Assembly (NCBI RefSeq): GCF_000472545.1
Contig: NZ_AWZV01000037.1
Span: forward strand, 1 to 64,000
DNA from: Burkholderia sp. WSM2232
GTDB lineage: Bacteria; Pseudomonadota; Gammaproteobacteria; Burkholderiales; Burkholderiaceae
Direction of reading: 5' to 3'
DNA: 64,000 nucleotides
Shown: positions 54,062 through 62,537 of the stretch, piece after piece
How the letters are laid out: every line of letters begins with the position of its first letter
Numbering within the stretch: the first letter of the stretch is position 1
Made by a program: the position numbers and the translations under genes
The notes under the pieces: generated by a model
The model's database searches: none
Told to the model about the DNA's origin: nothing
Seen by the model: only the letters and a program-made list of their open reading frames with translations

Positions 54062-54906
54062 AACCGGCCAACGGTGGCGCGCGTCCGCTGGCGGTCGCGC
54101 ATCTGACTGCACTCGATGTCGAGCCGGCGAGGTGGGTGCGCGCCGCGTCGCGCGCCGGCTTCGCCGCGGTCGGGCTGCGTCTTTATCCGGCGAGCGCGGA
54201 CGGCATCGCTTATCTGAGCGCGATTGGCAGCGCTGCACATCGCGAGTTGCGCGACACGTTGGCGGGCGAGGGCGTAGCGGTTCATGATGTCGAGTTCGTG
54301 CCTGTCGGACCCGGCTTCGACCCAGCGTCGCTTGCCACCTTTTTCGAGGTGGCGGCATCGCTCGGCGCGCGCTGCGTGAACGTGTCGGGCGACGACCCGG
54401 ATAGCGCACGGCTCGCGGCTACGCTTGCGGCGCTCGCCGAACGCGCGCAGCCGTTTGGCCTGCGCATCGACCTGGAATTCATGCGCTGGCGAAGCGTCGC
54501 CTCGCTGGCGCAAGCCCGCGCAGTGATCGAACGCGCCGCGCATCCGAATCTCGCGCTGCTGGTCGATGCGTTGCATCTTTCGCGCTCGGGCGGTACGCCA
54601 GAAGACGTTGCCGCGTTGCGACCGGCTTCGATCGGTTCCGCGCAGCTATGCGATGCATCGGCGCCGCTGCCCGCTAGCGACGACGCTGCTATTCACGAAG
54701 CGCGGCTCAACCGGATGGCGCCCGGTGCGGGCGCGCTGCCGCTCGACGCGCTGCTGCGGGCGTTGCCATCGCACGCGGCACTGAGTGTCGAAATGCCTAT
54801 GCCGTCATTGCCGCTCGCCGAGCGTCTTGAGCTGGCCTATCGGTCGGCACGACGTGTGGTGGACCGCGCCGCGGCCGATGCGCTCGCCACAACCATCACG
54901 AACTGA
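54058..54906 (+). CDS. TIM-barrel sugar isomerase/epimerase-like protein
   Basis: A 282-residue protein of the AP-endonuclease-2/xylose-isomerase-like TIM barrel group. Visible features are VGLRLYPASADG, VAVHDVEFVPVG with a metal-type Glu, LRIDLEFMRW and LALLVDALHLSRSGG. The start is a TTG at 54058 overlapping the SDR stop (ATTGA) with a good GGGAGG site, since no ATG fits. The longer frame from 53674 lies inside the SDR gene. It likely isomerises or dehydrates an intermediate; the exact reaction is unknown. Confidence 0.85.
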   Translation: MKPANGGARPLAVAHLTALDVEPARWVRAASRAGFAAVGLRLYPASADGIAYLSAIGSAAHRELRDTLAGEGVAVHDVEFVPVGPGFDPASLATFFEVAASLGARCVNVSGDDPDSARLAATLAALAERAQPFGLRIDLEFMRWRSVASLAQARAVIERAAHPNLALLVDALHLSRSGGTPEDVAALRPASIGSAQLCDASAPLPASDDAAIHEARLNRMAPGAGALPLDALLRALPSHAALSVEMPMPSLPLAERLELAYRSARRVVDRAAADALATTITN

Positions 54907-54916
54907 ACACGAGCAT

Positions 54917-55789
54917 ATGAGCGTATTCACTGAAGACAAGATCGATTGTCACTGTCATGTGTTCGATCCGCTGCGCTTTCCGTATGTGGACGACACCCAT
55001 TACCGTCCCGCGCAACAGGAGGTCGGCACGCCTGCGCAGTTGATCCGCGCGATGAATGCGTATGGTGTACGACATGCGCTGCTGGTCGGGCCGACGAGCG
55101 GCTATCGCACCGACAACCGTTGCCTCCTCGACGCGCTGGAGCGATACCAGGGCCGCTTTCGCGGCATCGCTGTGGTCGATAACGACATCGGCCGCCACGG
55201 GTTGCGCGCGCTGCGCGAGCGCGGCGTGAGGGGAGTGGCATTCAATCCGGCGATGGAGGGCGTCGAACTCGTGATGAGCGCGGCGAGCCTGTTCGGCGCG
55301 CTTGCGGATCTCGGCATGGTCGCTCAGATTCAGGTGGCAGGCGAGCAGATGACAGTACTCGGTCCGTGGCTCGCGCGACAGCCCGCGACACTAGTCGTGG
55401 ATCACTGCGGCAGGCCGGCCGACACGGACGATCTCGCTCAGCCGGGCTTCCAGGCGCTGTTGCGCCTTGCGGATAGCGGCAGGACCGCCGTGAAGCTGTC
55501 CGGTTGGCAAAAGTTTGCACAGCAACCGCATCCGTACGAGGACGCGTGGCCGTTTGCCCATGCGCTGCTGCGCGCGTTCGGGCCGGAGCATTGTGTGTGG
55601 GGTTCGGACTGGCCGTTTCTGCGCGCGCCTGAACGGGTCGACTATGGGCCGCTGCTGACGCTGTTCGAACACATCGTGCCCGACGCCGCGGCGCGGCGGC
55701 AGATTCAGTGGGACACGCCACTGCGATTGTTCGGCTTTACTGCGCAGCCGACAACTGCCGACGTTGCGCGCGTAGGACGTCGGAGCTGA
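54917..55789 (+). CDS. Amidohydrolase-superfamily lactonase (COG3618; PDC-lactonase/galactarolactone-isomerase-like)
   Basis: A 290-residue metal-dependent or metal-free TIM-barrel hydrolase. It begins KIDCHCHVFDPLRFPY (H12, H14). The further conserved blocks are VVDHCGRP (His), AVKLSGWQKF and the late GSDWPF (Asp). The family includes 2-pyrone-4,6-dicarboxylate lactonase, fuconolactonase and galactarolactone isomerase. Beside a sugar-acid carrier a lactone intermediate is plausible. The ATG at 54917 lies 10 bp after the previous stop. The longer frame from 54785 is an overlap. Confidence 0.9.
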   Translation: MSVFTEDKIDCHCHVFDPLRFPYVDDTHYRPAQQEVGTPAQLIRAMNAYGVRHALLVGPTSGYRTDNRCLLDALERYQGRFRGIAVVDNDIGRHGLRALRERGVRGVAFNPAMEGVELVMSAASLFGALADLGMVAQIQVAGEQMTVLGPWLARQPATLVVDHCGRPADTDDLAQPGFQALLRLADSGRTAVKLSGWQKFAQQPHPYEDAWPFAHALLRAFGPEHCVWGSDWPFLRAPERVDYGPLLTLFEHIVPDAAARRQIQWDTPLRLFGFTAQPTTADVARVGRRS

Positions 55790-55839
55790 TCGTGATCGGT
55801 TGGCAGCATGCGTCAGTTGCCTTCCTGTTCCCCAAATCA

Positions 55840-56760
55840 CTACCGACAGGTGGGCTCGAGCTTTGCGTCTGCAGAAAACGGAAACACCCGCGCGCTCAGG
55901 AAATCGACGAACGCCCGAACTTTGGGCGATGGGTGCCTGCTCGCCGGCCACAGCACATGGAACACGCCCGTGCGCTCGATATGCTCCGAGAGCACCGCAC
56001 GCAGTCTTCCATCCGCGAGCGGTTCCTTGATCGAGAAATCCGGCAGGTAAGCAATGCCTCGACCTTGCAACGCGAAGCACACGCGCGTTTCGATGTTGTT
56101 GCAGATCATCGAGACGGGCAGTGTCAGCTCCGGCTCGCCGGCCGCCTGGCGCAGTGCCCATGTCTCCAACTTGCCGCTGTTCGGAAAGCGGTAGTGCAGG
56201 CAAGTGTGCTCAAGTAGGTCGGCAGGTACTTTCGGCACGCCGCGCCGCTCGAAATAGTCTGGCGATCCGACTACCTGCCAATGGAAGTGACCGAGTCGGC
56301 GAGCCGCGAGCCGCGAGTCGGTCGGCTTGCCGGTTCGGACCACCGCGTCGAAGCCTTCGTCAATCACGTCGACCATCCGGTCGCTGAAATCCAGATCGAG
56401 CTCGATCTGCGGATACTCGGCCATAAACTCGCCGAGCACCGGCAATACGAGCGAACTTACCAGCGGCAGGCTGACTCGCAGGCGCCCGCGTGGTGTTTCT
56501 GTCGCCTGCGAAAGCTCCATCTGCGCGGCTTCTATCTCGGCCAGGATGCGACGGCTTCGCTCCAGAAACAGCGTGCCTTCCGACGTCAACGTGACACTGC
56601 GCGTGCTGCGATGAAAGAGGCGCACACCGAGCTTGTCCTCCAGACGCGCAACGCTCTTGCCGACAGCGGACGCCGACACGCCCAGCGACCGTCCAGCAGC
56701 CACGAAGCTGCGCGTCTCGGCAACCTGCACGAACACAACGAAGCCGTTCAGGCTATCCAC
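55840..56760 (-). CDS. LysR-family regulator (DmlR/CrgA-like)
   Basis: A 306-residue regulator. The HTH reads MDSLNGFVVFVQVAETRSFVAAGRSLGVSASAVGKSVARLEDKLGVRLFHRSTRSVTLT, typical of the large CrgA/DmlR group. The effector domain starts near residue 92. It is divergent from the beta-lactamase-like hydrolase gene across 117 bp that contain a strong inverted repeat. The likely target is that gene. Confidence 0.92.
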   Translation of the reverse strand: MDSLNGFVVFVQVAETRSFVAAGRSLGVSASAVGKSVARLEDKLGVRLFHRSTRSVTLTSEGTLFLERSRRILAEIEAAQMELSQATETPRGRLRVSLPLVSSLVLPVLGEFMAEYPQIELDLDFSDRMVDVIDEGFDAVVRTGKPTDSRLAARRLGHFHWQVVGSPDYFERRGVPKVPADLLEHTCLHYRFPNSGKLETWALRQAAGEPELTLPVSMICNNIETRVCFALQGRGIAYLPDFSIKEPLADGRLRAVLSEHIERTGVFHVLWPASRHPSPKVRAFVDFLSARVFPFSADAKLEPTCR

Positions 56761-56786
56761 GATTCCTCTCCATTACGGACACAAAT

Positions 56787-56803
56787 TTCCGGATAACCCG
56801 GAA
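56787..56803. promoter_or_regulatory. Inverted repeat TTCCGG-N5-CCGGAA, candidate operator
   Basis: A perfect 6-bp repeat with a 5-bp centre lies 27 bp before the LysR start and 75 bp before the divergent hydrolase gene. That is a typical position for a LysR site. Confidence 0.6.
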
Positions 56804-56877
56804 CTGTACCCCACTTTTTCTTGAATCGGCATGCCTCTATCGTGGACAGCCGTATTCATTGAGACGAGGCTGGTCAC

Positions 56878-58071
56878 ATGACGATTTCCATTTTGTCGAC
56901 GCGCGCCGGCATGCCGGCCACGAATCGGTCTGAGCGTATTCACGAGGTAGTCCAGAGGGCGCTGGACGAGCGACGTCTGGTCGGCGCTGTCGTGCTCGTT
57001 GTCGAGGACGGGGAAGTGATACACCGGCAGGCAGCCGGCTTCGCCGATCGGGAGCTCGGCCGGCCGATGACCGTCGAAACCGTTTTCCGCCTGGCATCGG
57101 TTAGCAAGCCTATCGTCTCGACGGCAGCGATGGTGCTGGTCGAACAGGGAAGGCTCGATCTCGATGCCGCAATCGACCGTTGGCTGCCCGAATTTCGTCC
57201 GCGTCTGGCGGATGGCCGCGTTGGGAGAATCACCGCACGGCAACTGCTCAGCCATACGGCGGGGCTGGGCTATCGCTTCCTCGAGGCGGATGCGCAAGGG
57301 CCCTACGCGCGTGCCGGCGTGTCGGACGGTATGGACGCGGCGGCTATCGATCTGACAGAGAACCTGCGCCGGATCGCAGCCGTCCCCTTGCTGTACGAGC
57401 CGGGCACCGCGTGGGGTTACTCGCTGGCGACCGACGTGCTCGGTGCGTTGATCGCGCGCGTCCAGGACGAGCCACTCGATGTCGCGGTACGTCGGCTGGT
57501 GACGGAGCCGCTCGGCATGACGGAGACCGGATTCGTCGCGAGCGATCCGGATCGCGTGGCGACCGCCTACGTAGACGATGGGCCGGAACCTCACCGCCTT
57601 CGTGAAGGCGAAATCGTCTCGCCATTTGAAGGGGCGATCGGGATTCGATATAGCCCCACCCGCATCTTCGACGCAAACGCGTTCCCCTCGGGTGGAGCGG
57701 GCATGGCGGGCACGGCCGGGGATTTCCTGCGTCTGCTCGAAACGTTGCGTCAGGGCGGGCACCCGCTACTTTCCGCCGAGCGCGTCGACGAAATGTCGCT
57801 CGACCAGAGCGGCGGCTACGAACTGCCGGATGCGCCGGGGTTCGGCTTCGGACTTGGATTCTCGGTGTTGCGGGACAGGTCGCGGGCTGCGTCGCCCGAG
57901 TCGAACGGCACCTGGCGATGGGGCGGCGCGTATGGACATTCGTGGTTCGTGGACCGTGCGCGGCGGCTCAGTGTGGTCGCCCTGACCAACACGCTGTACG
58001 AGGGCATGTCGGGCCGGTTTGTCACCGAGCTGCGCGATGCGGTCTACAGTGCCCAGGAAGCTGCGCGATGA
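56878..58071 (+). CDS. Serine hydrolase, class C beta-lactamase/EstB-like
   Basis: A 397-residue protein of the beta-lactamase (PF00144) family. SVSK (S74, K77 within FRLASVSKPIVSTAAM) is the SxxK catalytic pair. The second motif region is GTAWGYSLATDVLGAL, with Tyr in the YxN position but Ser-Leu after it. There is no signal peptide, which argues for a cytoplasmic esterase or peptidase rather than a drug-hydrolysing lactamase. Its stop overlaps the next start (ATGA). The regulator is the divergent LysR gene. Confidence 0.9.
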   Translation: MTISILSTRAGMPATNRSERIHEVVQRALDERRLVGAVVLVVEDGEVIHRQAAGFADRELGRPMTVETVFRLASVSKPIVSTAAMVLVEQGRLDLDAAIDRWLPEFRPRLADGRVGRITARQLLSHTAGLGYRFLEADAQGPYARAGVSDGMDAAAIDLTENLRRIAAVPLLYEPGTAWGYSLATDVLGALIARVQDEPLDVAVRRLVTEPLGMTETGFVASDPDRVATAYVDDGPEPHRLREGEIVSPFEGAIGIRYSPTRIFDANAFPSGGAGMAGTAGDFLRLLETLRQGGHPLLSAERVDEMSLDQSGGYELPDAPGFGFGLGFSVLRDRSRAASPESNGTWRWGGAYGHSWFVDRARRLSVVALTNTLYEGMSGRFVTELRDAVYSAQEAAR

Positions 58072-58462
58072 CCCCGGCCCGCCTTGACCGCTTGCCCGTA
58101 GCAAAGCTGCTGTCCATTGCGATGGCGGCCTTGGTCACAGTCCTGACCGAAGCGTTGCCGGCAGGTCTTCTTCCGCAGATGGCGCAAGGACTCGCGGTGT
58201 CGGAAGCGTGGGTCGGGCAGGCCTCACGATCTACGTGGTCGGTTCGCTGGTGGCGGTGATTCCGTTGACTACCGCCACCCAGCGGTTCCGACGCAAGCCA
58301 TTGTTGTTGGCAGCAACCGGGGGCTTCGTCATCGCCAATACGGTCACTGCGCTTTCCAGCAGCTTGGTCGTCGCGATCGCGGGCCGCTTCGTCGCGGGCG
58401 TCCCGGCAGGCACGCTCTGGGCGATGCTGGCAGGCTACGCGGCCCGTATGGTGCCGGACTGA
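58068..58462 (+). pseudogene. Frameshifted, truncated MFS efflux transporter
   Basis: The first frame (58068-58259) gives MTPARLDRLPVAKLLSIAMAALVTVLTEALPAGLLPQMAQGLAVSEAWVGQ, the helix-1 start of a sugar/arabinose-efflux-type MFS protein. It then derails into SRSTWSVRWWR and stops. The natural continuation, GLTIYVVGSLVAVIPLTTATQRFRRKPLLLAATGGFVIANTVTALSS...AGRFVAGVPAGTLWAMLAGYAARMVPD, is in another frame (58208-58462). A small deletion near 58220 explains the shift. The second part ends after about helix 4, whereas an intact protein has about 390 residues. The gene is therefore broken twice. Its ATG overlaps the hydrolase stop. Confidence 0.85.
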
Positions 58463-58530
58463 TGTCGTCAAAGGCTTTGGGTTCACGAGGGCACCGGCAG
58501 ATTAAATTTCTGTTGACGGATGTTTTGACG

Positions 58531-58545
58531 GTGACCGATAGTCAC
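58531..58545. promoter_or_regulatory. Inverted repeat GTGAC-N5-GTCAC, candidate GntR operator
   Basis: A perfect 5-bp repeat (GTGACCGATAGTCAC) lies 30 bp upstream of the proposed GTG start of the GntR gene. Its place favours that start over the ATG at 58462 and suggests autoregulation. Confidence 0.5.
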
Positions 58546-58575
58546 TGCCGAAATCCGTTTATCCTGGGCTCGTGC

Positions 58576-59322
58576 GTGAAAGACACAACCCGCTCTACCT
58601 CATCGCGCGCTGACCGCGTTTATTTCAGCGTGCGCGACGATATCTTCGACATGCGCCTGCTGCCCGGCGATCGTCTTACCGAAGGCAGCATCGCCGATCG
58701 TTTCGGCGTTTCGCGAACACCGGCGCGCGAGGCGCTGCAACGCCTTCAAAGCGACGGTCTGATGCGCGGCTATGTGCGCGGCGGCTGGGAAGTGGTGCCC
58801 ATCGACTTCAAGCGCTTCGAAGATCTGTATGAAATGCGCAAGCTGATCGAAACCTATTCAGTCAGCCGGCTCTTTGGCCCGGACCGCTCGCTGTCAGAGA
58901 CCGCCTCGCAGATGCTCGATCGGCTCGACGGCATCTGGAACGTCCCTCAGGCACAGCGCGTTCGCGACGGCCGCCAAATGGTAGCGCTCGACGAAGCCTT
59001 TCACGAGGCGCTAGTCAGCGCCGCCGGCAACGCCGAGTTGACCGCGGCCATGCAGCGCGTGACCGACCGCATCCGCGTGGTGCGGCGGCTCGACCTCGTC
59101 TACGGCGATTGCATCGACGAGACTTACGACGAACACGTTGCGATTCTCGCCGCCATCCGCGATCTCGCGGCGGATCGCGCCGTCGAATTATTGGGCCGGC
59201 ATATAGAAGGGAGCCGTGCGGAAGTCCGAACACTCACGACCGAGCGCCTGCAACGCGCCCGCACCGCATCGGAGCCTCACAGCGCTCCTTATGCACCACC
59301 GAGGTTGCGCGGCACCATCTAG
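58576..59322 (+). CDS. GntR-family regulator (FadR/VanR subgroup)
   Basis: About 248 residues. The winged HTH (RVYFSVRDDIFDMRLLPGDRLTEGSIADRFGVSRTPAREALQRLQSDGLM) is followed by the all-helical FCD ligand domain with metal-type residues (YEMRKLIETYSVSRL, DEAFHEALVSAAGN, YDEHVAILAAI). The GTG at 58576 is chosen because the preceding in-frame residues from 58462 look non-coding and contain the candidate operator; no clear ribosome-binding site helps. It precedes the gamma-glutamyltransferase-family gene and is its likely regulator. Confidence 0.85.
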   Translation: MKDTTRSTSSRADRVYFSVRDDIFDMRLLPGDRLTEGSIADRFGVSRTPAREALQRLQSDGLMRGYVRGGWEVVPIDFKRFEDLYEMRKLIETYSVSRLFGPDRSLSETASQMLDRLDGIWNVPQAQRVRDGRQMVALDEAFHEALVSAAGNAELTAAMQRVTDRIRVVRRLDLVYGDCIDETYDEHVAILAAIRDLAADRAVELLGRHIEGSRAEVRTLTTERLQRARTASEPHSAPYAPPRLRGTI

Positions 59323-59447
59323 CGACATGCCCTGGAGCACCAGCGTCTCTTAAGCGCCTTCTGGAAAGGGCTCCCGAGGGACATTGCCCGCTGGCACGGT
59401 TTTCGCAAAGCATCGGGCATGTATACAAGCAAAAGCCTGGGTTTCCG

Positions 59448-61058
59448 ATGCCCTCCGAACTCCTGAACCCTAGCCGCGCAAGCCGCGGCATGGCGGTGGC
59501 GCCCCACGCGCTCGCCGCGCAGAGCGCTCTGGCGATCCTGCGTGAAGGAGGCAACGCCGTCGAAGCGATGATTGCCGCCGCCTCGACAATCGCGATCGTC
59601 TATCCGCACATGAACAGCATTGGCGGCGACGGCTTCTGGCTGATCTCGCGCCCCGGCGCCGAGCCGGTCGGCATCGAGGCGTGCGGCGCGGCGGCGCTGG
59701 CCGCGACCATCGACGAATACCGCTCGCGCGGATTCCAGGCAATTCCCACGCGCGGCCCGCTCGCAGCCAATACGGTGGCTGGCACGGTGTCCGGCTGGCA
59801 GCGCGCGCACCGCTGGTCGGCTGAAACGCTTGGCGGCCGGCTGCCGGTCAAACGCCTGCTGGAAGACGCGATCCATTACGCGAAGCACGGCGTGCCGGTC
59901 ACGCGCAGCCAGTCGCAGTGCATCGAAAGCCGTCTCGCAGAATTGCGGCCGATCTCGGGCTTCGCTGAAGCTTTTCTGCCGGGTGATCGCGTGCCCGCGA
60001 CAGGCGAGCGCTTCGTCGCGCCACGTCTTGCCGCCACGCTCGAACGCCTCGCCGACGCGGGCTTCGACGACTTCTATCGCGGCGACCTCGCACGCAGCAT
60101 CGCAAGCGATCTACAGTCGGTGGGCTCGCTGCTGAGTCTCGCCGATCTCGAACGGCACGAGGCGCGCATGCGAACGCCGCTCGCGCTTCAGCACTCTCTC
60201 GGCACGATCTATAACATGCCGCCGCCGACGCAAGGGCTCGTGTCGCTGCTGATTCTGGGCATGCTCGATCGCGTGCTGACCAAAGACATGGACCCGCTCG
60301 GCCCGGAGTTCGTGCACGCATGCGTGGAAGCGACCAAGCTCGCGTTCGCCGTGCGCGATGCCGAGATTACCGATCCCGATCACATGCAGGTCGATCCGCG
60401 CGCGTTGCTCGAGCCGGCCGCAATCGACGCGATGGCCGCGCGTATCTCGCACACACAAGCCGCCCCGTGGGGCGCCGGCCACGGGCCAGGCGATACGGTG
60501 TGGCTCGGCGTGACCGACAGCAACGGCGTGACGGTGAGCTTTATCCAGAGCATCTATCACGAGTTCGGCAGCGGCATCGTGCTGGCCGGCACGGGCATCA
60601 ACTGGCAGAACCGCGGTTGCAGTTTCTCGCTCGACGAGCGCGCGCGCAATCCGCTGATGCCGCTGCGCCGGCCTTTTCACACGCTGAACCCGGCGCTCGC
60701 ACGTTTTGACGATGGCCGCACGATGGTCTACGGCAACATGGGCGGCGACGGTCAACCGCAATCGCAAAGCGCCGTGTTCTCGCGCATCGCGAAGTTCGGC
60801 TGGAATCCGCAAGCCGCGATCGACGCGCCGCGTTGGCTGCTGGGCCGCACCTGGGGCCAGTCGACCGACACGCTCAAGCTCGAAGCACGCTTTGGGCATG
60901 ACACGGTGGCCCGGCTCGAAGCGCTCGGCCATGAAGTAGAGACGATGCAACCGTACGACGAAGCAATGGGACACGCCGGCGCAATCGTTCGGTATCCAGA
61001 TGGATTGATTGAAGCGGGCTACGACCCGCGCAGTGACGGGGCAGCCGCGGGCTGGTAG
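59448..61058 (+). CDS. Gamma-glutamyltransferase-family N-terminal-nucleophile hydrolase (possibly oxamate amidohydrolase-like)
   Basis: A 536-residue Ntn hydrolase. Conserved blocks are GMAVAPHALAAQSALAILREGGNAVEAMIAAA, NSIGGDGFWLI, and the autocleavage/nucleophile point GDTVWLGVTDSNG (Thr near residue 350). YGNMGGDGQPQSQ comes near the end. There is no signal peptide, so it is probably cytoplasmic, unlike glutathione-degrading periplasmic GGTs. HpxW of Klebsiella, an oxamate amidohydrolase, belongs to this family. The OxlT-like carrier next door makes an oxamate/oxalate role attractive but unproven. The ATG at 59448 fits; the frame from 59109 overlaps the regulator. Confidence 0.85.
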   Translation: MPSELLNPSRASRGMAVAPHALAAQSALAILREGGNAVEAMIAAASTIAIVYPHMNSIGGDGFWLISRPGAEPVGIEACGAAALAATIDEYRSRGFQAIPTRGPLAANTVAGTVSGWQRAHRWSAETLGGRLPVKRLLEDAIHYAKHGVPVTRSQSQCIESRLAELRPISGFAEAFLPGDRVPATGERFVAPRLAATLERLADAGFDDFYRGDLARSIASDLQSVGSLLSLADLERHEARMRTPLALQHSLGTIYNMPPPTQGLVSLLILGMLDRVLTKDMDPLGPEFVHACVEATKLAFAVRDAEITDPDHMQVDPRALLEPAAIDAMAARISHTQAAPWGAGHGPGDTVWLGVTDSNGVTVSFIQSIYHEFGSGIVLAGTGINWQNRGCSFSLDERARNPLMPLRRPFHTLNPALARFDDGRTMVYGNMGGDGQPQSQSAVFSRIAKFGWNPQAAIDAPRWLLGRTWGQSTDTLKLEARFGHDTVARLEALGHEVETMQPYDEAMGHAGAIVRYPDGLIEAGYDPRSDGAAAGW

Positions 61059-61170
61059 ACGCACACGCGCGCTAATTTTCAATCGGATTGCAGGTCCGGC
61101 CTCAGAGGCCCGGAGGACGCTGCACGCCTGCCGGTTGCCGGCAGGCACTTGCTCAGTAAATGGAGTCACC

Positions 61171-62484
61171 ATGACCACACGCTTGCAATCTTCGCTTCAA
61201 CCCATCGTGTCGGAGGAAAGCGGCGCCTCTGCCTCCAGCGCGACGTACAACCGCTGGCTTCAGCTCGGCCTCGGTCTCGTCTGCATGATGGCAATTTCGA
61301 GCCCGCAATATGTATGGACGCTCCTGACCAAACCGCTCGCCGCGAAACTCGGTATTGCGCTGCCTGAACTGCAAGTCACGTTTTCGCTGCTGATCATCTT
61401 GCAGACGTTTTTCTCGCCGTTTCAGGGCAAGCTGATCGACCGCTTCGGGCCGCGCATGCTGATCTCGATCGGCACGGTCATGTCGGGTTTGAGCTGGGTG
61501 CTGGCCTCGCAGGTGCATAGCGCGCCGATGCTCTATCTGACCTATGGTCTGGTGGGCGGCCTCGGCACGGGCATTGTGTATGTTGGCGTGGTGGGGCTGA
61601 TGGTGCGCTGGTTCCCGACCAATCGCGGCTTCGCGGCGGGCGCGGTCGCGGCCGGTTACGGCATGGGTGCGATCGTCACGACCTTCCCGATCGCCACGTC
61701 GCTGCAAGCGCGCGGCATCGACGCGACGCTGTGGATGTTCGGCATTGCGTTCGCGGTGGTCGGCCTGCTGGCTTCGCAGGGCTTGCGTGTGCCGCCTGCG
61801 CACGATGCTGCCGCGCCTTGCAATTCCACCGATTCGGCGTCCGCGCCGACGGTCGCTCATTTTCGCCCGTCGCAGACATTGAAGACGCCGCTCTTCTGGC
61901 TGATGTTCGCCATGATGACCATGATGTCCACGTCGGGCCTGATGGTCACCTCGCAGATGGCCACCTTCGCCGCCGACTTCGGCGTGACCAAGGTGCTCGT
62001 GTTCGGCATGGCCGCATTGCCTTTGGCGTTGACGATAGATCGCTTCACGAACGGGCTGACGCGGCCGCTATTCGGCTGGGTGTCGGACAGGGTGGGACGC
62101 GAAAACACGATGTTTTTCGCGTTCGCGCTCGAAGGCGTGGCAATGGCGCTGTGGCTGCTCACGCGCGATAACGCCGTTCTGTTCGTGCTGCTCTCGGGTG
62201 TCGTGTTCTTCGGCTGGGGCGAAATATTTTCGCTGTTCCCGTCGACGCTGACCGACACCTTTGGCACGCGTCACGCCACCGAAAACTACGGTTGGCTGTA
62301 TATCTCCCAGGGGATCGGCTCGATCTTCGGCGGCCCGCTTGCGGCGTTGATGCATCAGTACGCGGGAAGCTGGGTGCCGGTGTTTTCGACCGCGATCACG
62401 CTCGACATCGTTACCGCGCTGCTGGCCATTGCCGTTCTCAAGCCGATGCGCCGCCGCTTCCTCGCCGCGCAGCAAGGCGTCTGA
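61171..62484 (+). CDS. MFS carrier, oxalate/formate-antiporter (OxlT)-like
   Basis: A 437-residue twelve-helix carrier. NRWLQLGLGLVCMMAISSPQYVWTLLTKPLAAKLG at the start, GKLIDRFGPRMLISIGTVMSGLSW in loop 2-3 and RFTNGLTRPLFGWVSDRVGRENTMFFAFALEG in the second half are the patterns of OxlT relatives. FFGWGEIFSLFPSTLTDTFGTRHATENYGWLYISQG supports this. Such proteins exchange small dicarboxylates or monocarboxylates. The ATG at 61171 has GGAG. It lies 112 bp after the GGT-family gene and 53 bp before an ABC ATPase gene. Confidence 0.9.
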   Translation: MTTRLQSSLQPIVSEESGASASSATYNRWLQLGLGLVCMMAISSPQYVWTLLTKPLAAKLGIALPELQVTFSLLIILQTFFSPFQGKLIDRFGPRMLISIGTVMSGLSWVLASQVHSAPMLYLTYGLVGGLGTGIVYVGVVGLMVRWFPTNRGFAAGAVAAGYGMGAIVTTFPIATSLQARGIDATLWMFGIAFAVVGLLASQGLRVPPAHDAAAPCNSTDSASAPTVAHFRPSQTLKTPLFWLMFAMMTMMSTSGLMVTSQMATFAADFGVTKVLVFGMAALPLALTIDRFTNGLTRPLFGWVSDRVGRENTMFFAFALEGVAMALWLLTRDNAVLFVLLSGVVFFGWGEIFSLFPSTLTDTFGTRHATENYGWLYISQGIGSIFGGPLAALMHQYAGSWVPVFSTAITLDIVTALLAIAVLKPMRRRFLAAQQGV

Positions 62485-62537
62485 CTCTATTCGCCGTTTA
62501 TTGCAGTGCACTCCGGAAACGTCGACGAGGACGAGAC

